From: Hyphomicrobiales bacterium
Lineage (GTDB): Bacteria > Pseudomonadota > Alphaproteobacteria > Rhizobiales > Beijerinckiaceae
Reading direction: 5' to 3'
Assembly: GCA_016716745.1 (NCBI GenBank)
Contig: JADJVD010000005.1
Coordinates: 62,001 to 126,000, forward strand
DNA: 64,000 nt
The notes beneath the pieces were generated by a model. The model saw only the letters and a list, made by a program, of their open reading frames with translations, was not told the DNA's origin and did not search any database. The position numbers were made by a program, and so were the translations under genes. Shown here in pieces: positions 29,645 through 39,081 of this stretch. Every line of letters begins with the position of its first letter. The first letter of the stretch is position 1.

Positions 29645-30439
29645 ATGGCGCGGCGTTACGAGGGCAGGGCGGCGATCGTCACCGGCGGCACGCAGGGTTT
29701 GGGCGAGGCCATCGCCCGACAGCTGGCGGCCGAGGGCGCGGGCCTCGTCATCTGCGGGCGCAACGCGGCCAGGGGCGAGGCGGTGCGCGCCGCGCTCGAA
29801 CAGGCGGGCGGCAAGGCCGTGTTCGTCCGCGCCGATCTCGCCTCGCTCGACGACGTGGCGAACGTGACGGCGGCGGCGGACGCGGCCTTCGGGCGGGTCG
29901 ATCTCCTCGTCAACGCCGCCGGCCTCACCGACCGCGGCACGATCCTCGACACGACGCCGGAGCGCTACGACGAGATCTTCGACGTGAACGTGCGCGCCCC
30001 GTTCTTTCTGATGCAGGGGGCGGCGCGGATCATGAAGCGCGAGAGGATCGCCGGCGCGCTGATCAACATCCAGTCGATGTCGGCGCATGGCGGGCAGCCC
30101 TTCCTGACCGCCTATTCGGCCTCCAAGGGCGCGCTCGCGACGATGACGAAGAACGTCGCCAACGCGCTGCTGGCGCACCGCATCCGCGTGCTTGGCCTGA
30201 ATGTCGGCTGGATGGACACGCCCGGCGAGGACAGGGTGATGCGCGCCTATCACGACGCGCAGGACGGTTGGCTCGAACAGGCGGTGAAGTCGCGCCCCTT
30301 CGGCCGGCTCGTCGATCCGCGCGAGATCGCGCGCTTCGTCGCCTATCTGGGGTCGGACGAGGCCGGTCTGATCACCGGCGCGAACATCGATTTCGATCAG
30401 ACGGTGGCGGGCGCGAGCGAGCCGCCGATTCCGGTCTGA
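29645..30439 (+). CDS. short-chain dehydrogenase/reductase
   Basis: A 264-residue classical SDR: cofactor motif IVTGGTQGLGEAIA, NAAG at the fourth strand, the catalytic serine in INIQSMSAHGG, the YSASKGALATMTKN active-site pair, and GWMDTPGED after it. The insert with MRAYHDAQDGWLEQAVK is seen in SDRs of sugar metabolism. Its divergent pairing with the inositol dehydrogenase-like gene (100-bp spacer) suggests a role in polyol or sugar breakdown, which is inference. AGGAGAG precedes the ATG at 29645. Confidence 0.85.
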   Translation: MARRYEGRAAIVTGGTQGLGEAIARQLAAEGAGLVICGRNAARGEAVRAALEQAGGKAVFVRADLASLDDVANVTAAADAAFGRVDLLVNAAGLTDRGTILDTTPERYDEIFDVNVRAPFFLMQGAARIMKRERIAGALINIQSMSAHGGQPFLTAYSASKGALATMTKNVANALLAHRIRVLGLNVGWMDTPGEDRVMRAYHDAQDGWLEQAVKSRPFGRLVDPREIARFVAYLGSDEAGLITGANIDFDQTVAGASEPPIPV

Positions 30440-30650
30440 ACCGTCACGCCGCTTCGCTCTCGCGGCGGCCGCGCAGCACGAGTTCGACGACCGAGGGAGC
30501 GTCGGCGCGGCTCTGCGAGGTCTCCTCGCGCGGGGCGCGCGGCGCATCGAGCAGCTGGCCGATGCGCGCGCAGGTGAAGTCGAGCGCGAAGCCCCGGCGC
30601 GTCGCGCGCCGGTGTCGCCATCGCGTTTGGCTGGCTTGCGGCATCCGGCG

Positions 30651-32552
30651 TCAGATCCCGTGCTGTTTCAACGCCGCCTCGATCTCCTCGAGGATCAGCG
30701 GATCGTCGATCGTGGCCGGCGTGGTCCAGGGGTCGTGATCGGCGATCTTCTTCATGGTTCCGCGGAGGATCTTGCCGGAGCGGGTTTTCGGAAGCCGGCC
30801 GACCGTGACGGCGATCTTGAACGCCGCGACGGGACCGATCTTGTCGCGCACCAGCTTGACGATCTCCTTCTCGATTTCCATGGGCGATTTCGTCACACCG
30901 GCCTTCAGCACGACGAAGCCGCAGGGCGCCTCGCCCTTCAGCGAATCCTTGATGCCGATGACGGCGCATTCCGCCACGTCGGGATGGGAGGCGAGCACCT
31001 CCTCCATGCCGCCGGTCGACAGGCGATGGCCGGCGACGTTGATGATGTCGTCGGTGCGGCCCATGATGTAGAGATAGCCGTCGTCGTCCTTGAAGCCGGC
31101 GTCGGCGGTCTTGTAGTAGCCGGGGAAGTCGGCGAGGTAGCTCTCCTTCATCCGGTCGTCCTGGTTCCACAGCGTCGGCAGGCAGCCGGGCGGCAGCGGC
31201 AGCTTCACGACGATGGAGCCCATCTGGTTGGCGGCGACGGGCTTGGCCGCCTCGTCGACGATCTGCACGTCGTAGCCGGGCATCGGCACCGTCGGCGAGC
31301 CGTGCTTGACCGGCAGCATGCCGAGGCCGATCGGGTTGCCGACGATGCACCAGCCGGTCTCGGTCTGCCACCAGTGGTCGATCACCGGCACGCCGAGAAT
31401 TTTCTCGGCCCAGGCCACCGTGTCCGGATCGGCGCGCTCGCCGGCGAGGAACAGCGTGCGCAGCGATTTTGTGGCGTACTTCTTCAGGAACTCCGCGTTC
31501 GGATCTTCCTTCTTGATCGCGCGGAAGGCGGTCGGCGCGGTGAACAGGGCGGAGATCTTGTACTCCTCGATCATCCGCCAGAAGGCGCCGGCGTCGGGCG
31601 TGCCGATCGGCTTGCCCTCGTAGACGATGGTCGTCGCGCCGGCGAGCAGCGGGGCGTAGACGATGTAGGAATGGCCGACGACCCAGCCGACGTCCGAGGC
31701 CGCCCAGAAGGTCTCGCCGGGGTCGATCCCGTAGAGCGCCTTCATCGACCAGGCGAGCGCGACCATGTGGCCGCCATTGTCGCGCACCACGCCCTTCGGC
31801 ACGCCGGTGGTGCCGGAGGTGTAGAGCACGTAGAGCGGATCGGTCGCCGCCATCTCCACGCAATCGGCGCGCTTGCCCTTCGCCTTGGCGTCGGCGACGA
31901 GCTTGGCCCAGTCGTGATCGCGTCCCTCGATCATCGTCGCCTCGCCCTGCGGACGCTGCAGCATGATGACGGAGGTGGGCTTGGAGGCCGACAGTTCGAT
32001 CGCCTGATCGAGCAGCGGCTTGTAGGCGACGACGCGGCCGGGCTCGATGCCGCAGGAGGCGGCGAGCACCGCCTTCGGCTTGGCGTCGTCGATGCGCGTC
32101 GCCAGCTCCTTGGCCGCGAAGCCGCCGAACACGACGGAATGGATCGCGCCGATGCGCGCGCAGGCGAGCATGCCGACGACCGCCTCGGGAATCATCGGCA
32201 TGTAGACGATGACGCGGTCGCCCTTGCCAACGCCCCGATCCTGCAGCACGGCCGCCAGCGAGGCGACCTCGAGTTGGAGCTGTTCGTAGCTGATCTTGCG
32301 CTTCGAATTGGTGACGGGGCTGTCGTAGATGATCGCGGTCTGCGCGCCGCGGCCCTTCTTGACGTGGCGGTCGACCGCGTTCCAGCAGGTGTTGCAGGTC
32401 GCGTCGGGGAACCAGCGGCCGTAGACGCCGGCGTCCGCGTCGAAAATCTTCTTCGGCGGCTTGACCCAGTCGATCGCTTTGGCCGCCTCAGCCCAGAACG
32501 CCTCGGGATTGGCCTGCCACTGTCCGTAGACCTCGCGATACCGGCTCGACAT
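30651..32552 (-). CDS. prpE: propionyl-CoA synthetase
   Basis: A 633-residue acyl-adenylate-forming enzyme of the acetyl-CoA-synthetase group. Motifs: LYVLYTSGTTGVPKGVV (P-loop), DHWWQTETGWCIVG, GYYKTADAGFKDDDGYLYIM, GRTDDIINVAGHRLSTGGME and the adenylation lysine in PKTRSGKILRGTM. The DDIINVAGHRLSTGGMEE version with YLADFPGYYKTADAG is characteristic of PrpE, which activates propionate to propionyl-CoA for the methylcitrate or methylmalonyl route. ATG 32552 begins SSRYREVYGQWQANPEAFW. No prpBCD genes are in the window. Acetate may also be a substrate. Confidence 0.92.
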   Translation of the reverse strand: MSSRYREVYGQWQANPEAFWAEAAKAIDWVKPPKKIFDADAGVYGRWFPDATCNTCWNAVDRHVKKGRGAQTAIIYDSPVTNSKRKISYEQLQLEVASLAAVLQDRGVGKGDRVIVYMPMIPEAVVGMLACARIGAIHSVVFGGFAAKELATRIDDAKPKAVLAASCGIEPGRVVAYKPLLDQAIELSASKPTSVIMLQRPQGEATMIEGRDHDWAKLVADAKAKGKRADCVEMAATDPLYVLYTSGTTGVPKGVVRDNGGHMVALAWSMKALYGIDPGETFWAASDVGWVVGHSYIVYAPLLAGATTIVYEGKPIGTPDAGAFWRMIEEYKISALFTAPTAFRAIKKEDPNAEFLKKYATKSLRTLFLAGERADPDTVAWAEKILGVPVIDHWWQTETGWCIVGNPIGLGMLPVKHGSPTVPMPGYDVQIVDEAAKPVAANQMGSIVVKLPLPPGCLPTLWNQDDRMKESYLADFPGYYKTADAGFKDDDGYLYIMGRTDDIINVAGHRLSTGGMEEVLASHPDVAECAVIGIKDSLKGEAPCGFVVLKAGVTKSPMEIEKEIVKLVRDKIGPVAAFKIAVTVGRLPKTRSGKILRGTMKKIADHDPWTTPATIDDPLILEEIEAALKQHGI

Positions 32553-32702
32553 CCCTGCGTCTCCTGCTGCGCTGACCGGCGCTTTTCGCGCGCCTTGCCG
32601 CTTTTCCGGGCGCACTTTCTTGCGCCCGCGCGCGATTGCAGGCAACAGCGCGGGCGTTAGCTTTTCGGCGTATGGCGCGGGCGGCGCGCCGGATGGAGGG
32701 GC

Positions 32703-33461
32703 ATGGAGGCGGGCGTCTCGGTCTGGCTTATCGCGGCGGCGGCGGTGGCGCTGATGGGGCTGTCGAAGGGCGGATTCTCCGGCCTCAGCGTGCTGTCGAT
32801 GCCGTTGCTGGCGCTGGTCGTCCCGCCGGTGGCGGCGGCGGCGGTGATGTTGCCGATCCTGTTGATGCAGGACGTGGTCTCGGTCGCGGCGTATCGCCGC
32901 GACGCCGACTGGCGGCTGCTGGCGATCCTGCTGCCGGGCGCGGTCGTCGGCATCGGCCTCGGCTATCTGTTCTCGGCGCGGATCGACGAGGCGGCGGTGC
33001 GGCTCGCGGTCGGGCTGATCGCGGTCGGCTTCTGTCTGCGGGCGTGGACGGCGCGCGGGGCGCGGGCCGAGGCGGCGCCGCGCCGGGTCGGGCCGGGCGT
33101 CGTCTGGGGCGCGGTCGCGGGCTTCACCAGCTTCGTCAGCCACGCCGGCGCGCCGCCCTTTCAGGTCTATGTGCTGCCGCTGCGGCTGGAGCCGCGCGTC
33201 TACGCCGGCACGAACACGATGTTCTTCGCCGCCGCCAACCTGATCAAGGTGCTGCCCTATGCGCTGCTCGGGCAGTTCGGGGCGGAGAATCTCGCCTTTT
33301 CGGCGAAGCTGTTCCCGGTCGCCATCGTCTCCACGCTCGCCGGGGTGTGGCTGGTCCGCCGCGTGCCGGCGGGGCCGTTCTACCGGATCATCCTCGTCCT
33401 CACCTTCCTCGTCGGCTGCAAGCTGGTCTGGGACGGCGGCCGGGCGAGCCTCGGGCTGTGA
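32703..33461 (+). CDS. sulfite exporter TauE/SafE family permease
   Basis: A 252-residue polytopic inner-membrane protein with about eight helices. The two half-repeats each carry a glycine/proline motif: ALMGLSKGGFSGLSVLSMPL near the start and GFTSFVSHAGAPPFQVYVLP in the middle, as in TauE/SafE. These export small anions or sulfonates; the substrate cannot be told here. The ATG at 32703 follows GGAGGGGC. It is divergent from prpE with a 150-bp spacer. Confidence 0.88.
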   Translation: MEAGVSVWLIAAAAVALMGLSKGGFSGLSVLSMPLLALVVPPVAAAAVMLPILLMQDVVSVAAYRRDADWRLLAILLPGAVVGIGLGYLFSARIDEAAVRLAVGLIAVGFCLRAWTARGARAEAAPRRVGPGVVWGAVAGFTSFVSHAGAPPFQVYVLPLRLEPRVYAGTNTMFFAAANLIKVLPYALLGQFGAENLAFSAKLFPVAIVSTLAGVWLVRRVPAGPFYRIILVLTFLVGCKLVWDGGRASLGL

Positions 33462-33516
33462 CCGGGGCGTCTGATTTCGCAACGGAATCTTAGGCGCGAA
33501 CGGCCAAGCTCGGCGG

Positions 33517-34821
33517 ATGCTCGACCGGCTCCGCCTTGGCGACTGGATCACGCGCGACCGCATCGTCGCGCTCTCCCGCGTCATCCTTCTCGCCAATGTC
33601 CTCCTGCTCGGGGCGCTGTTCGCCACCTCGAACGGCAAGGTCGACCGCTTCGACCGGCCGATCGGCACGGATTTCTCCGAGATCTGGGTCGCCGGCAAAT
33701 TCGTCCTCGACGGGCAGCCCGAAAAACCCTTCGACAATGCGGCGCACGCCGCAGCCCAGCGCGAGGCCTTCACGCCGACCTCCGGCTTCTTCGCCTGGGG
33801 CTATCCGCCGATGCTGCTGGCGGTCGCCGCCGTCTTCGCGCTGTTTCCCTACTGGCTGGCGCTGCTGCTCTGGCAGGGAACGACGCTGCCGCTGTATCTG
33901 GCGGCCGTGCGCGCCGTGCTGCCGGGGCGCGAGGCGCTGCTCGCCGCGCTCGCCTTCCCGGCGGTGTTCGTCAATATCGGCCACGGCCATAACGGATTTC
34001 TGACCGCCGGCCTGTTCGGCCTCGGCCTCGTTCTGCTGGCGCGCGGGCGGCCGTGGATCGCGGGCCTGTGCTTCGGCCTGCTCGCCTACAAGCCGCAATT
34101 CGGGCTGCTGCTGCCGCTCGCGCTGCTGATGGGCGGCCAATGGCGCGCCATCGCCAGCGCGACGGCGACCGTGCTCGTCACCGCCGGCGCGACCGTCGCG
34201 GCCTGGGGGCTTGCGCCCTGGCGCGGCTTTCTCGACAGCCTGACCTTCTCGCGGGTCGAGCTGCTGGAGCAGGGCTCGACCGGCTTCCACAAGATCCAGA
34301 GCGCCTTCGCCGCGGCGCGGCTCAACGGCGGCTCGGTCGAAGCGGCCTACGTCGCGCAGGGTCTCGTGGCGGCGCTCTGCGTCATTGGCGTGGCGCTGGT
34401 CTGGCGGAGCGCCGCCGACTGGCGGCTGAAGGGCGCGCAGTTGCTCACAGCCTCGTTGCTGATGACGCCCTACTGCATGGACTACGACATGATGCTGCTC
34501 GGCCCCGCGCTGGCGATGGCGGTCGCGCACGGGTTCGAGCGCGGCTTCCGGCCGTGGGAGAAGACGATGCTGGCGGGCGTCTTCCTCGCGCCCTTCGTCA
34601 CCCGCAATTTCGCGATGGCGACCGGCGTGCATCTCGGCCTGATCGCCATGCTGGCGCTGTTCGTCCTGACGACGGCGCGCGCGCTCGACGAGACGGGCGC
34701 GCTGGCGCGCTGGCGCGGTCGCGCGGCGAGCGGGGCGGGGCGGCAGATCGGCGGCTTCGCGCTCGCCGGGGCGGTCGGCTTTGCGGTCGACGCCGAACTA
34801 ACGAGCCTGCTCGTGCATTGA
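33517..34821 (+). CDS. glycosyltransferase family 87 (DUF2029) protein, fused GtrA domain cut by in-frame TGA
   Basis: A 434-residue membrane protein with about ten helices. The GT87/DUF2029 features are DFSEIWVAGKFVLDGQPEKP, FFAWGYPPMLLAVAAVFALF, LAYKPQFGLLLPLALLMGG and LLMTPYCMDYDMMLLGPALA. GT87 members move sugars from polyprenol phosphates to envelope polysaccharides. From residue about 410 the sequence becomes a GtrA flippase-like domain (IGGFALAGAVGFAVDAELTS) that stops at TGA 34819, two helices too early. The GtrA domain continues in the same frame downstream. ATG 33517 has only a weak ribosome site. Confidence 0.82.
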   Translation: MLDRLRLGDWITRDRIVALSRVILLANVLLLGALFATSNGKVDRFDRPIGTDFSEIWVAGKFVLDGQPEKPFDNAAHAAAQREAFTPTSGFFAWGYPPMLLAVAAVFALFPYWLALLLWQGTTLPLYLAAVRAVLPGREALLAALAFPAVFVNIGHGHNGFLTAGLFGLGLVLLARGRPWIAGLCFGLLAYKPQFGLLLPLALLMGGQWRAIASATATVLVTAGATVAAWGLAPWRGFLDSLTFSRVELLEQGSTGFHKIQSAFAAARLNGGSVEAAYVAQGLVAALCVIGVALVWRSAADWRLKGAQLLTASLLMTPYCMDYDMMLLGPALAMAVAHGFERGFRPWEKTMLAGVFLAPFVTRNFAMATGVHLGLIAMLALFVLTTARALDETGALARWRGRAASGAGRQIGGFALAGAVGFAVDAELTSLLVH

Positions 34822-35133
34822 GGGCTGCCAGCGTTTCCCACGCGTCTGCCGGCGATCGCGGCGGCGCTGACGGCGACATGGGCGCTCAACCGCAGCCTCG
34901 CCTTCCAACCCGCGCCCGGCGGCCGTCTCGCCGAGTTCGGGCGCTATCTCCTGGTCTCGTTCGGCGGCGCCTGTCTCAACCTCGTCGTCTACGCCGGCGT
35001 CGTCGCGGGGTTGCAGGCCTCGGGCGCGCAGGGCGCGGGCGTGGCGGCGCTTGGCGTCGCAGCCGGGTCGGCGGCCGCGATGATCTTCAATTTTCTGGGC
35101 TATCGCGGCTTCGCATTCGCCGCGCGCGGCTGA
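34822..35133 (+). pseudogene. remainder of GtrA domain beyond in-frame TGA
   Basis: Directly after the TGA the same frame continues with GLPAFPTRLPAIAAALTATW and ALNRSLAFQP, then three hydrophobic helices (RYLLVSFGGACLNLVVYAGV; VAALGVAAGSAAAMIFNFLG), ending YRGFAFAARG and TGA. This completes a GtrA domain, which helps flip undecaprenyl-linked sugars. No start codon or ribosome site precedes it. A TGG (Trp) to TGA change at 34819-34821 is the simplest explanation (HWGLPAF); real nonsense mutation, sequence error or readthrough cannot be separated here. Confidence 0.75.
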
Positions 35134-35223
35134 GCCTGCCGCCTCGACCAAGGCGCCGCTTCCGCGCGCCTGAACCCGCGCCTAGGATGCGGCGAAAGCC
35201 TGCATGCGAGGGAACGCCGCCAG

Positions 35224-36864
35224 ATGACGAGCAACGCCTACGACGTCGACCTGCCGAAGTCGGCCGCGAACTTCCAACCGCTGTCGCCGCTGCCGTTCCT
35301 CGAACGGGCGGCCTATGTGTTTCCCGATCATGTCGCGGTGATCCACGGCAGACTGCGGCGCAACTATCGCGAGCTTTATGCGCGCGCCCGCAGGCTCGCC
35401 TCGGCGCTGGTCAAGGCGGGGGTCGGGCGCGGCGACACCGTGTCGGTGATGATGGCGAACACGCCGGCGATGGTGGAGTGCCACTACGGCGTGCCGATGT
35501 CGCAGGGCGTGCTCAACACGCTGAACACGCGCCTCGACGCGGCGATCCTCGCCTTCACGCTCGACCACGCGCAAACGAAGGTGCTGATCGTCGACCGCGA
35601 ATTCTCGCCTGTCATCGAATCGGCGTTGAAGCTCAGCGTGCGGAAGCCGCTCGTCATCGCCTACGACGATCCCGAATATGCCGGCCCCGGCGAGCGGCTC
35701 GGCTCGGTCGAGTACGAGGATTTCATCGCCGCCGGCGATCCGGACTACGACTGGAAGATGCCCGGCGACGAGTGGGACGCGATCTCGCTCAACTACACCT
35801 CCGGAACGACGGGCGATCCGAAGGGCGTCGTCTATCATCATCGCGGCGCGCATCTGCTGGCGCTCGGCAATCTCGTCGTCGGCGATCTCGGCAAGCACCC
35901 GGTGTATCTGTGGACGCTGCCGATGTTCCACTGCAACGGCTGGTGCTTCCCGTGGTCGATCGTGGCGGCCTGCGGCACGCAGGTCTGTCTGCGGCAGGTG
36001 CGCGCCGGCCTGATCTACGATCTGATGGCCGAACATGGCGTCACGCATCTGTGCGGCGCGCCGATCGTGATGTCGGCGCTACTGAACGCGCCCGAGGCGG
36101 AGAAGAAGGCGTTCGACCGCACGATCCAGTTCTTCACCGCCGCCGCGCCGCCGCCGGAGGCGGTGCTCGCGGCGATGAAGGCGGCCGGCTTCAACGTCAC
36201 GCATGTCTACGGGTTGACCGAGATCTACGGCCCCGCCGTCATCAATCAGTGGCACGAGGAGTGGGACGCGCTGCCGCCCGACCAGCAGGCGCAGAAGAAG
36301 GCGCGCCAGGGCGTGCGCTACACGACGCTCGAGGCGCTCGACGTGATCGACCCCGCCACCATGAAGCCCGTGCCCGCCGACGGCGTGACGATGGGCGAGG
36401 TGATGATGCGCGGCAACGTCGTCATGAAGGGCTATCTGAAGAATCCGAAGTCGACGCAGGAGGCCTTTGAGGGCGGATGGTTCCACTCCGGCGATCTCGG
36501 CGTGAAGCATCCCGACGGCTACATCCAGCTGAAAGATCGCTCGAAGGACATCATCATCTCCGGCGGCGAGAACATCTCGACGATCGAGGTGGAGGACGTC
36601 CTCTACCGCCACCCGAAGGTCGCGGCCGCCGCCGTCGTCGCGCGGCCGGACGAGACGTGGGGCGAGACGCCGTGCGCTTTCGTCGAACTGAAGCCCGGCG
36701 TCGATTCGAGCGTCGAGGAGATCGTCGACTGGTGCCGCCAGCATCTCGCCCGCTTCAAGGCGCCGCGCCACGTCGTCTTCATCGAGGTGCCGAAAACCTC
36801 GACCGGCAAGATCCAGAAGTTCCGGCTGCGCGAGATGGCCAAGGAGCTCGCCAAGGGTCTTTGA
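35224..36864 (+). CDS. medium/long-chain fatty acid-CoA ligase (AMP-forming)
   Basis: A 546-residue ANL-superfamily ligase. Motifs: ISLNYTSGTTGDPKGVVYHH (P-loop), LPMFHCNGWCFPWSI, HVYGLTEIYGPAVINQWHEE, DRSKDIIISGGENISTIEVE and the catalytic lysine PKTSTGKIQKFRLREMA. The HCNGWCFPW segment is typical of the acyl-CoA synthetase subgroup related to AlkK/DmdB-type enzymes, which act on medium-chain or methylthio acids. It activates a carboxylic acid with ATP and CoA. It stands alone, so the substrate is not known. ATG 35224 opens MTSNAYDVDLPKSAANF. Confidence 0.9.
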   Translation: MTSNAYDVDLPKSAANFQPLSPLPFLERAAYVFPDHVAVIHGRLRRNYRELYARARRLASALVKAGVGRGDTVSVMMANTPAMVECHYGVPMSQGVLNTLNTRLDAAILAFTLDHAQTKVLIVDREFSPVIESALKLSVRKPLVIAYDDPEYAGPGERLGSVEYEDFIAAGDPDYDWKMPGDEWDAISLNYTSGTTGDPKGVVYHHRGAHLLALGNLVVGDLGKHPVYLWTLPMFHCNGWCFPWSIVAACGTQVCLRQVRAGLIYDLMAEHGVTHLCGAPIVMSALLNAPEAEKKAFDRTIQFFTAAAPPPEAVLAAMKAAGFNVTHVYGLTEIYGPAVINQWHEEWDALPPDQQAQKKARQGVRYTTLEALDVIDPATMKPVPADGVTMGEVMMRGNVVMKGYLKNPKSTQEAFEGGWFHSGDLGVKHPDGYIQLKDRSKDIIISGGENISTIEVEDVLYRHPKVAAAAVVARPDETWGETPCAFVELKPGVDSSVEEIVDWCRQHLARFKAPRHVVFIEVPKTSTGKIQKFRLREMAKELAKGL

Positions 36865-36977
36865 GCGAGATCGGCGAGGCGGGTTCGAGGCAAATTCCTA
36901 ACGCCGCTTTAACTGCGCGCCGCTAGGCTGCAAACCGTCCGCGCGTGGGGCGCGGGCGTGTTTCGGGTAGGCGCGTC

Positions 36978-37067
36978 ATGGTTCTGCGTTCCATCTTCCT
37001 CGCCTCGCTCGCCGCCACGATCGTGCTCGCCGGGGCGGCGAACGCCTTCGCCTTCGTCGCGCTCTGA
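36978..37067 (+). CDS. 29-residue hydrophobic peptide (signal-like)
   Basis: ATG 36978 opens MVLRSIFLASLAATIVLAGA followed by ANAFAFVAL and TGA. It is a positively charged N-end plus one hydrophobic helix, resembling a bare signal peptide or a tiny membrane protein. The ribosome site is weak (GGGTAGG about ten bases upstream). It converges with the ABC exporter gene eight bases later. Its composition fits many unannotated small membrane proteins, and conservation would decide whether it is real. Confidence 0.45.
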   Translation: MVLRSIFLASLAATIVLAGAANAFAFVAL

Positions 37068-37074
37068 CGGCGCG

Positions 37075-38904
37075 CTACTGCGCCGCGCGGTCGCCGAGCG
37101 CGGCCGCGCCAGTCTCGAATTGCAGGCGCGCGAGCCGCGCGTAGAGGCCGCCGCCGGCGACGAGATCGGCGTGCGTTCCTTCCTCGACGATGCGGCCGTC
37201 CTCCATCACCAGAATGCGGTCGCAGGAGAGCACGGTGGCGAGCCGGTGCGCGATGACGAGCGTCGTGCGCCCCTTCATCAGCCCTTCGAGCGCCTTCTGC
37301 ACGGCCGCCTCGTTCTCGGCGTCGAGCGCGCTCGTCGCCTCGTCGAGCAAGAGGATCGGCGCGTCTTTCAGGATCGCCCGGGCGAGGGCGATGCGCTGAC
37401 GCTGGCCGCCCGAAAGCGTCACGCCGCGCTCGCCGACGCGCGTGGCGTAGCCGTCCGGCATGGCGGCGACGAACTCGTCCGCAGCCGCGCGCGCGGCTGC
37501 CTCGCGCACCTCGGTCTCGGAGGCGCCGGGGCGGCCGTAGCGGATGTTGTCGAGGATCGAGCCGCCGAAGATCACCGGATCTTGCGGCACCAGCGCGATG
37601 CGCTCGCGCAGGGCGGCGGGATCGGCCGCATCGACGCGAACGCCGTCGACGCGGATTTCGCCCGAGGTCGGGTCGTAGAAGCGCATCAGCAACTGGAAGA
37701 TCGTCGATTTGCCGGCGCCGGAGGGGCCGACGATGGCGACGCTCTCGCCCGGCCGCACGACGAAGCTCAGATCGCGCAGCGTCGACTGGTCGGGCCGCGT
37801 CGGATAGGCGAAGGCGACGCGCCGGAAGTCGATCTCGCCCTGCGCGGGCGTCGGCATGGCGACGGGCTTGGCGGGGGGCACGACGCGCGGCCTGGCGGCG
37901 AGCAGTTCGGCGATGCGCCCGGCCGCGCCGGCCGCGGCGGAGACCTCGCTCCAGACTTCCGACAGCGCGCCGAGGGCGCCGGCGCCGAACACCGCGTAGA
38001 GCACGAATTGCGACAGCTCGCCGCCGGTCATGCGCCTGGCCAGCACGTCCTGCGCGCCGAGCCAGAGCACGCCGACGACGCTGGCGAAGGCGAGGAAGAT
38101 CGCCACCGCGGTCAACAGCGCGCGGGCGCTGGTGGCGGAGCGGGCGGCGTCGTAGGCCTCCTCGGCCGCGCCGGCGAAGCGCGCGCTGGTGGCGCGTTCG
38201 GCGCCGAAGGCCTGCATCGTGCGCACCGCGCCGAGATTCTCGGCCGCGAAGGCGGTGGCGTCGGCGAGCTTGTCCTGCGCCAGGCGCGAGCGCGCGCGCA
38301 CGGAGCGGCCGGAGGCGACGAGCGGCAGCACGATAAAGGGAATGGCGATGAGCACGAGGCCCGAGAGCTTCGGGCTCGTGGCCACCATCATCGCGATCGC
38401 GCCGAGAAACATGAATACGTTGCGCAGCGCCACCGAGGCCGAGGCGCCGAAGGTCGATTTGAGCTGCGTCGCGTCGGCGGTCAGGCGCGAGACGAGTTCG
38501 CCGGTGCGGGCGGTGTCGTAGAAGGTCGCGTCGAGACGGGCCAGATGCCCGAACACGTCGGCGCGCAGATCGGCGACGACGCGCTCGCCGAGCGTCATGA
38601 CGAGGTAGTAGCGCGCGGCCGAGGCCAGCGCGAGCACGGCGACGACGGCGATCATCGCGGCGAAATAGGTGTTGATGAGCCCCGCCCCGTCGCCGCTGAA
38701 GCCGTAGTCGATCATCCGCCGCACCGCGAGCGGCACGGTGAGCGTGGCGGCCGAGGCGACGGTGAGGGCGGCGAGCGCCAGCAGGATGCGGCCGCGATGG
38801 CGCGCGGCGTAGGGGATCAGCGGCTTCAGGGCCGCGAGGGAGGGGCGCGCGGCTCTTGCGGCCGCGGCGTTCTCGCTGCGGCCGGCGTCGGGGGCGTCGG
38901 TCAT
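37075..38904 (-). CDS. ABC exporter, fused permease-ATPase (MsbA-like)
   Basis: A 609-residue half-transporter that should work as a homodimer in the inner membrane. Residues about 30-330 hold six helices (TM1 near HRGRILLALAALTVASAATL). The ATPase domain has Walker A VAIVGPSGAGKSTIFQLLM, the Q-loop LVPQDPVIFGGSI, the signature VTLSGGQRQRIALARAILKD, Walker B APILLLDEATSALDAENE and the switch histidine TLVIAHRLATV. The sequence RFYDPTSGEIRVDG is typical of the lipid/multidrug exporter group that includes MsbA. The N-terminus starts MTDAPDAGRSENAAAA. Substrate unknown. Confidence 0.9.
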   Translation of the reverse strand: MTDAPDAGRSENAAAARAARPSLAALKPLIPYAARHRGRILLALAALTVASAATLTVPLAVRRMIDYGFSGDGAGLINTYFAAMIAVVAVLALASAARYYLVMTLGERVVADLRADVFGHLARLDATFYDTARTGELVSRLTADATQLKSTFGASASVALRNVFMFLGAIAMMVATSPKLSGLVLIAIPFIVLPLVASGRSVRARSRLAQDKLADATAFAAENLGAVRTMQAFGAERATSARFAGAAEEAYDAARSATSARALLTAVAIFLAFASVVGVLWLGAQDVLARRMTGGELSQFVLYAVFGAGALGALSEVWSEVSAAAGAAGRIAELLAARPRVVPPAKPVAMPTPAQGEIDFRRVAFAYPTRPDQSTLRDLSFVVRPGESVAIVGPSGAGKSTIFQLLMRFYDPTSGEIRVDGVRVDAADPAALRERIALVPQDPVIFGGSILDNIRYGRPGASETEVREAAARAAADEFVAAMPDGYATRVGERGVTLSGGQRQRIALARAILKDAPILLLDEATSALDAENEAAVQKALEGLMKGRTTLVIAHRLATVLSCDRILVMEDGRIVEEGTHADLVAGGGLYARLARLQFETGAAALGDRAAQ

Positions 38905-39081
38905 GGGGCGGCTCTATAGCCGGTTTGCGACAAAAGCGCAGCCGCGCCTAAGGGCGGGGCTCCCGGTTGCATCCGCCCGCACGCTGCGCTATGGGAAGCG
39001 CCTTCCCGATAAGGGTTCCCGTATTTCCGCGCCCGGCCGCCAGCCGCTCGCGCGCCCGAGAGATCGCCAAGGACGACCGCG

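Noticed and set aside
30444..30644. 66-codon minus-strand ORF just after prpE
   Set aside because: No ribosome site, basic composition without domain, and it fills the gap before the SDR stop; could be tested by conservation but I cannot support it.
36870..36920. tRNA-like GGGTTCGAGGC arm
   Set aside because: No acceptor, anticodon or D arm can be folded around it; it is spacer after the acyl-CoA ligase.
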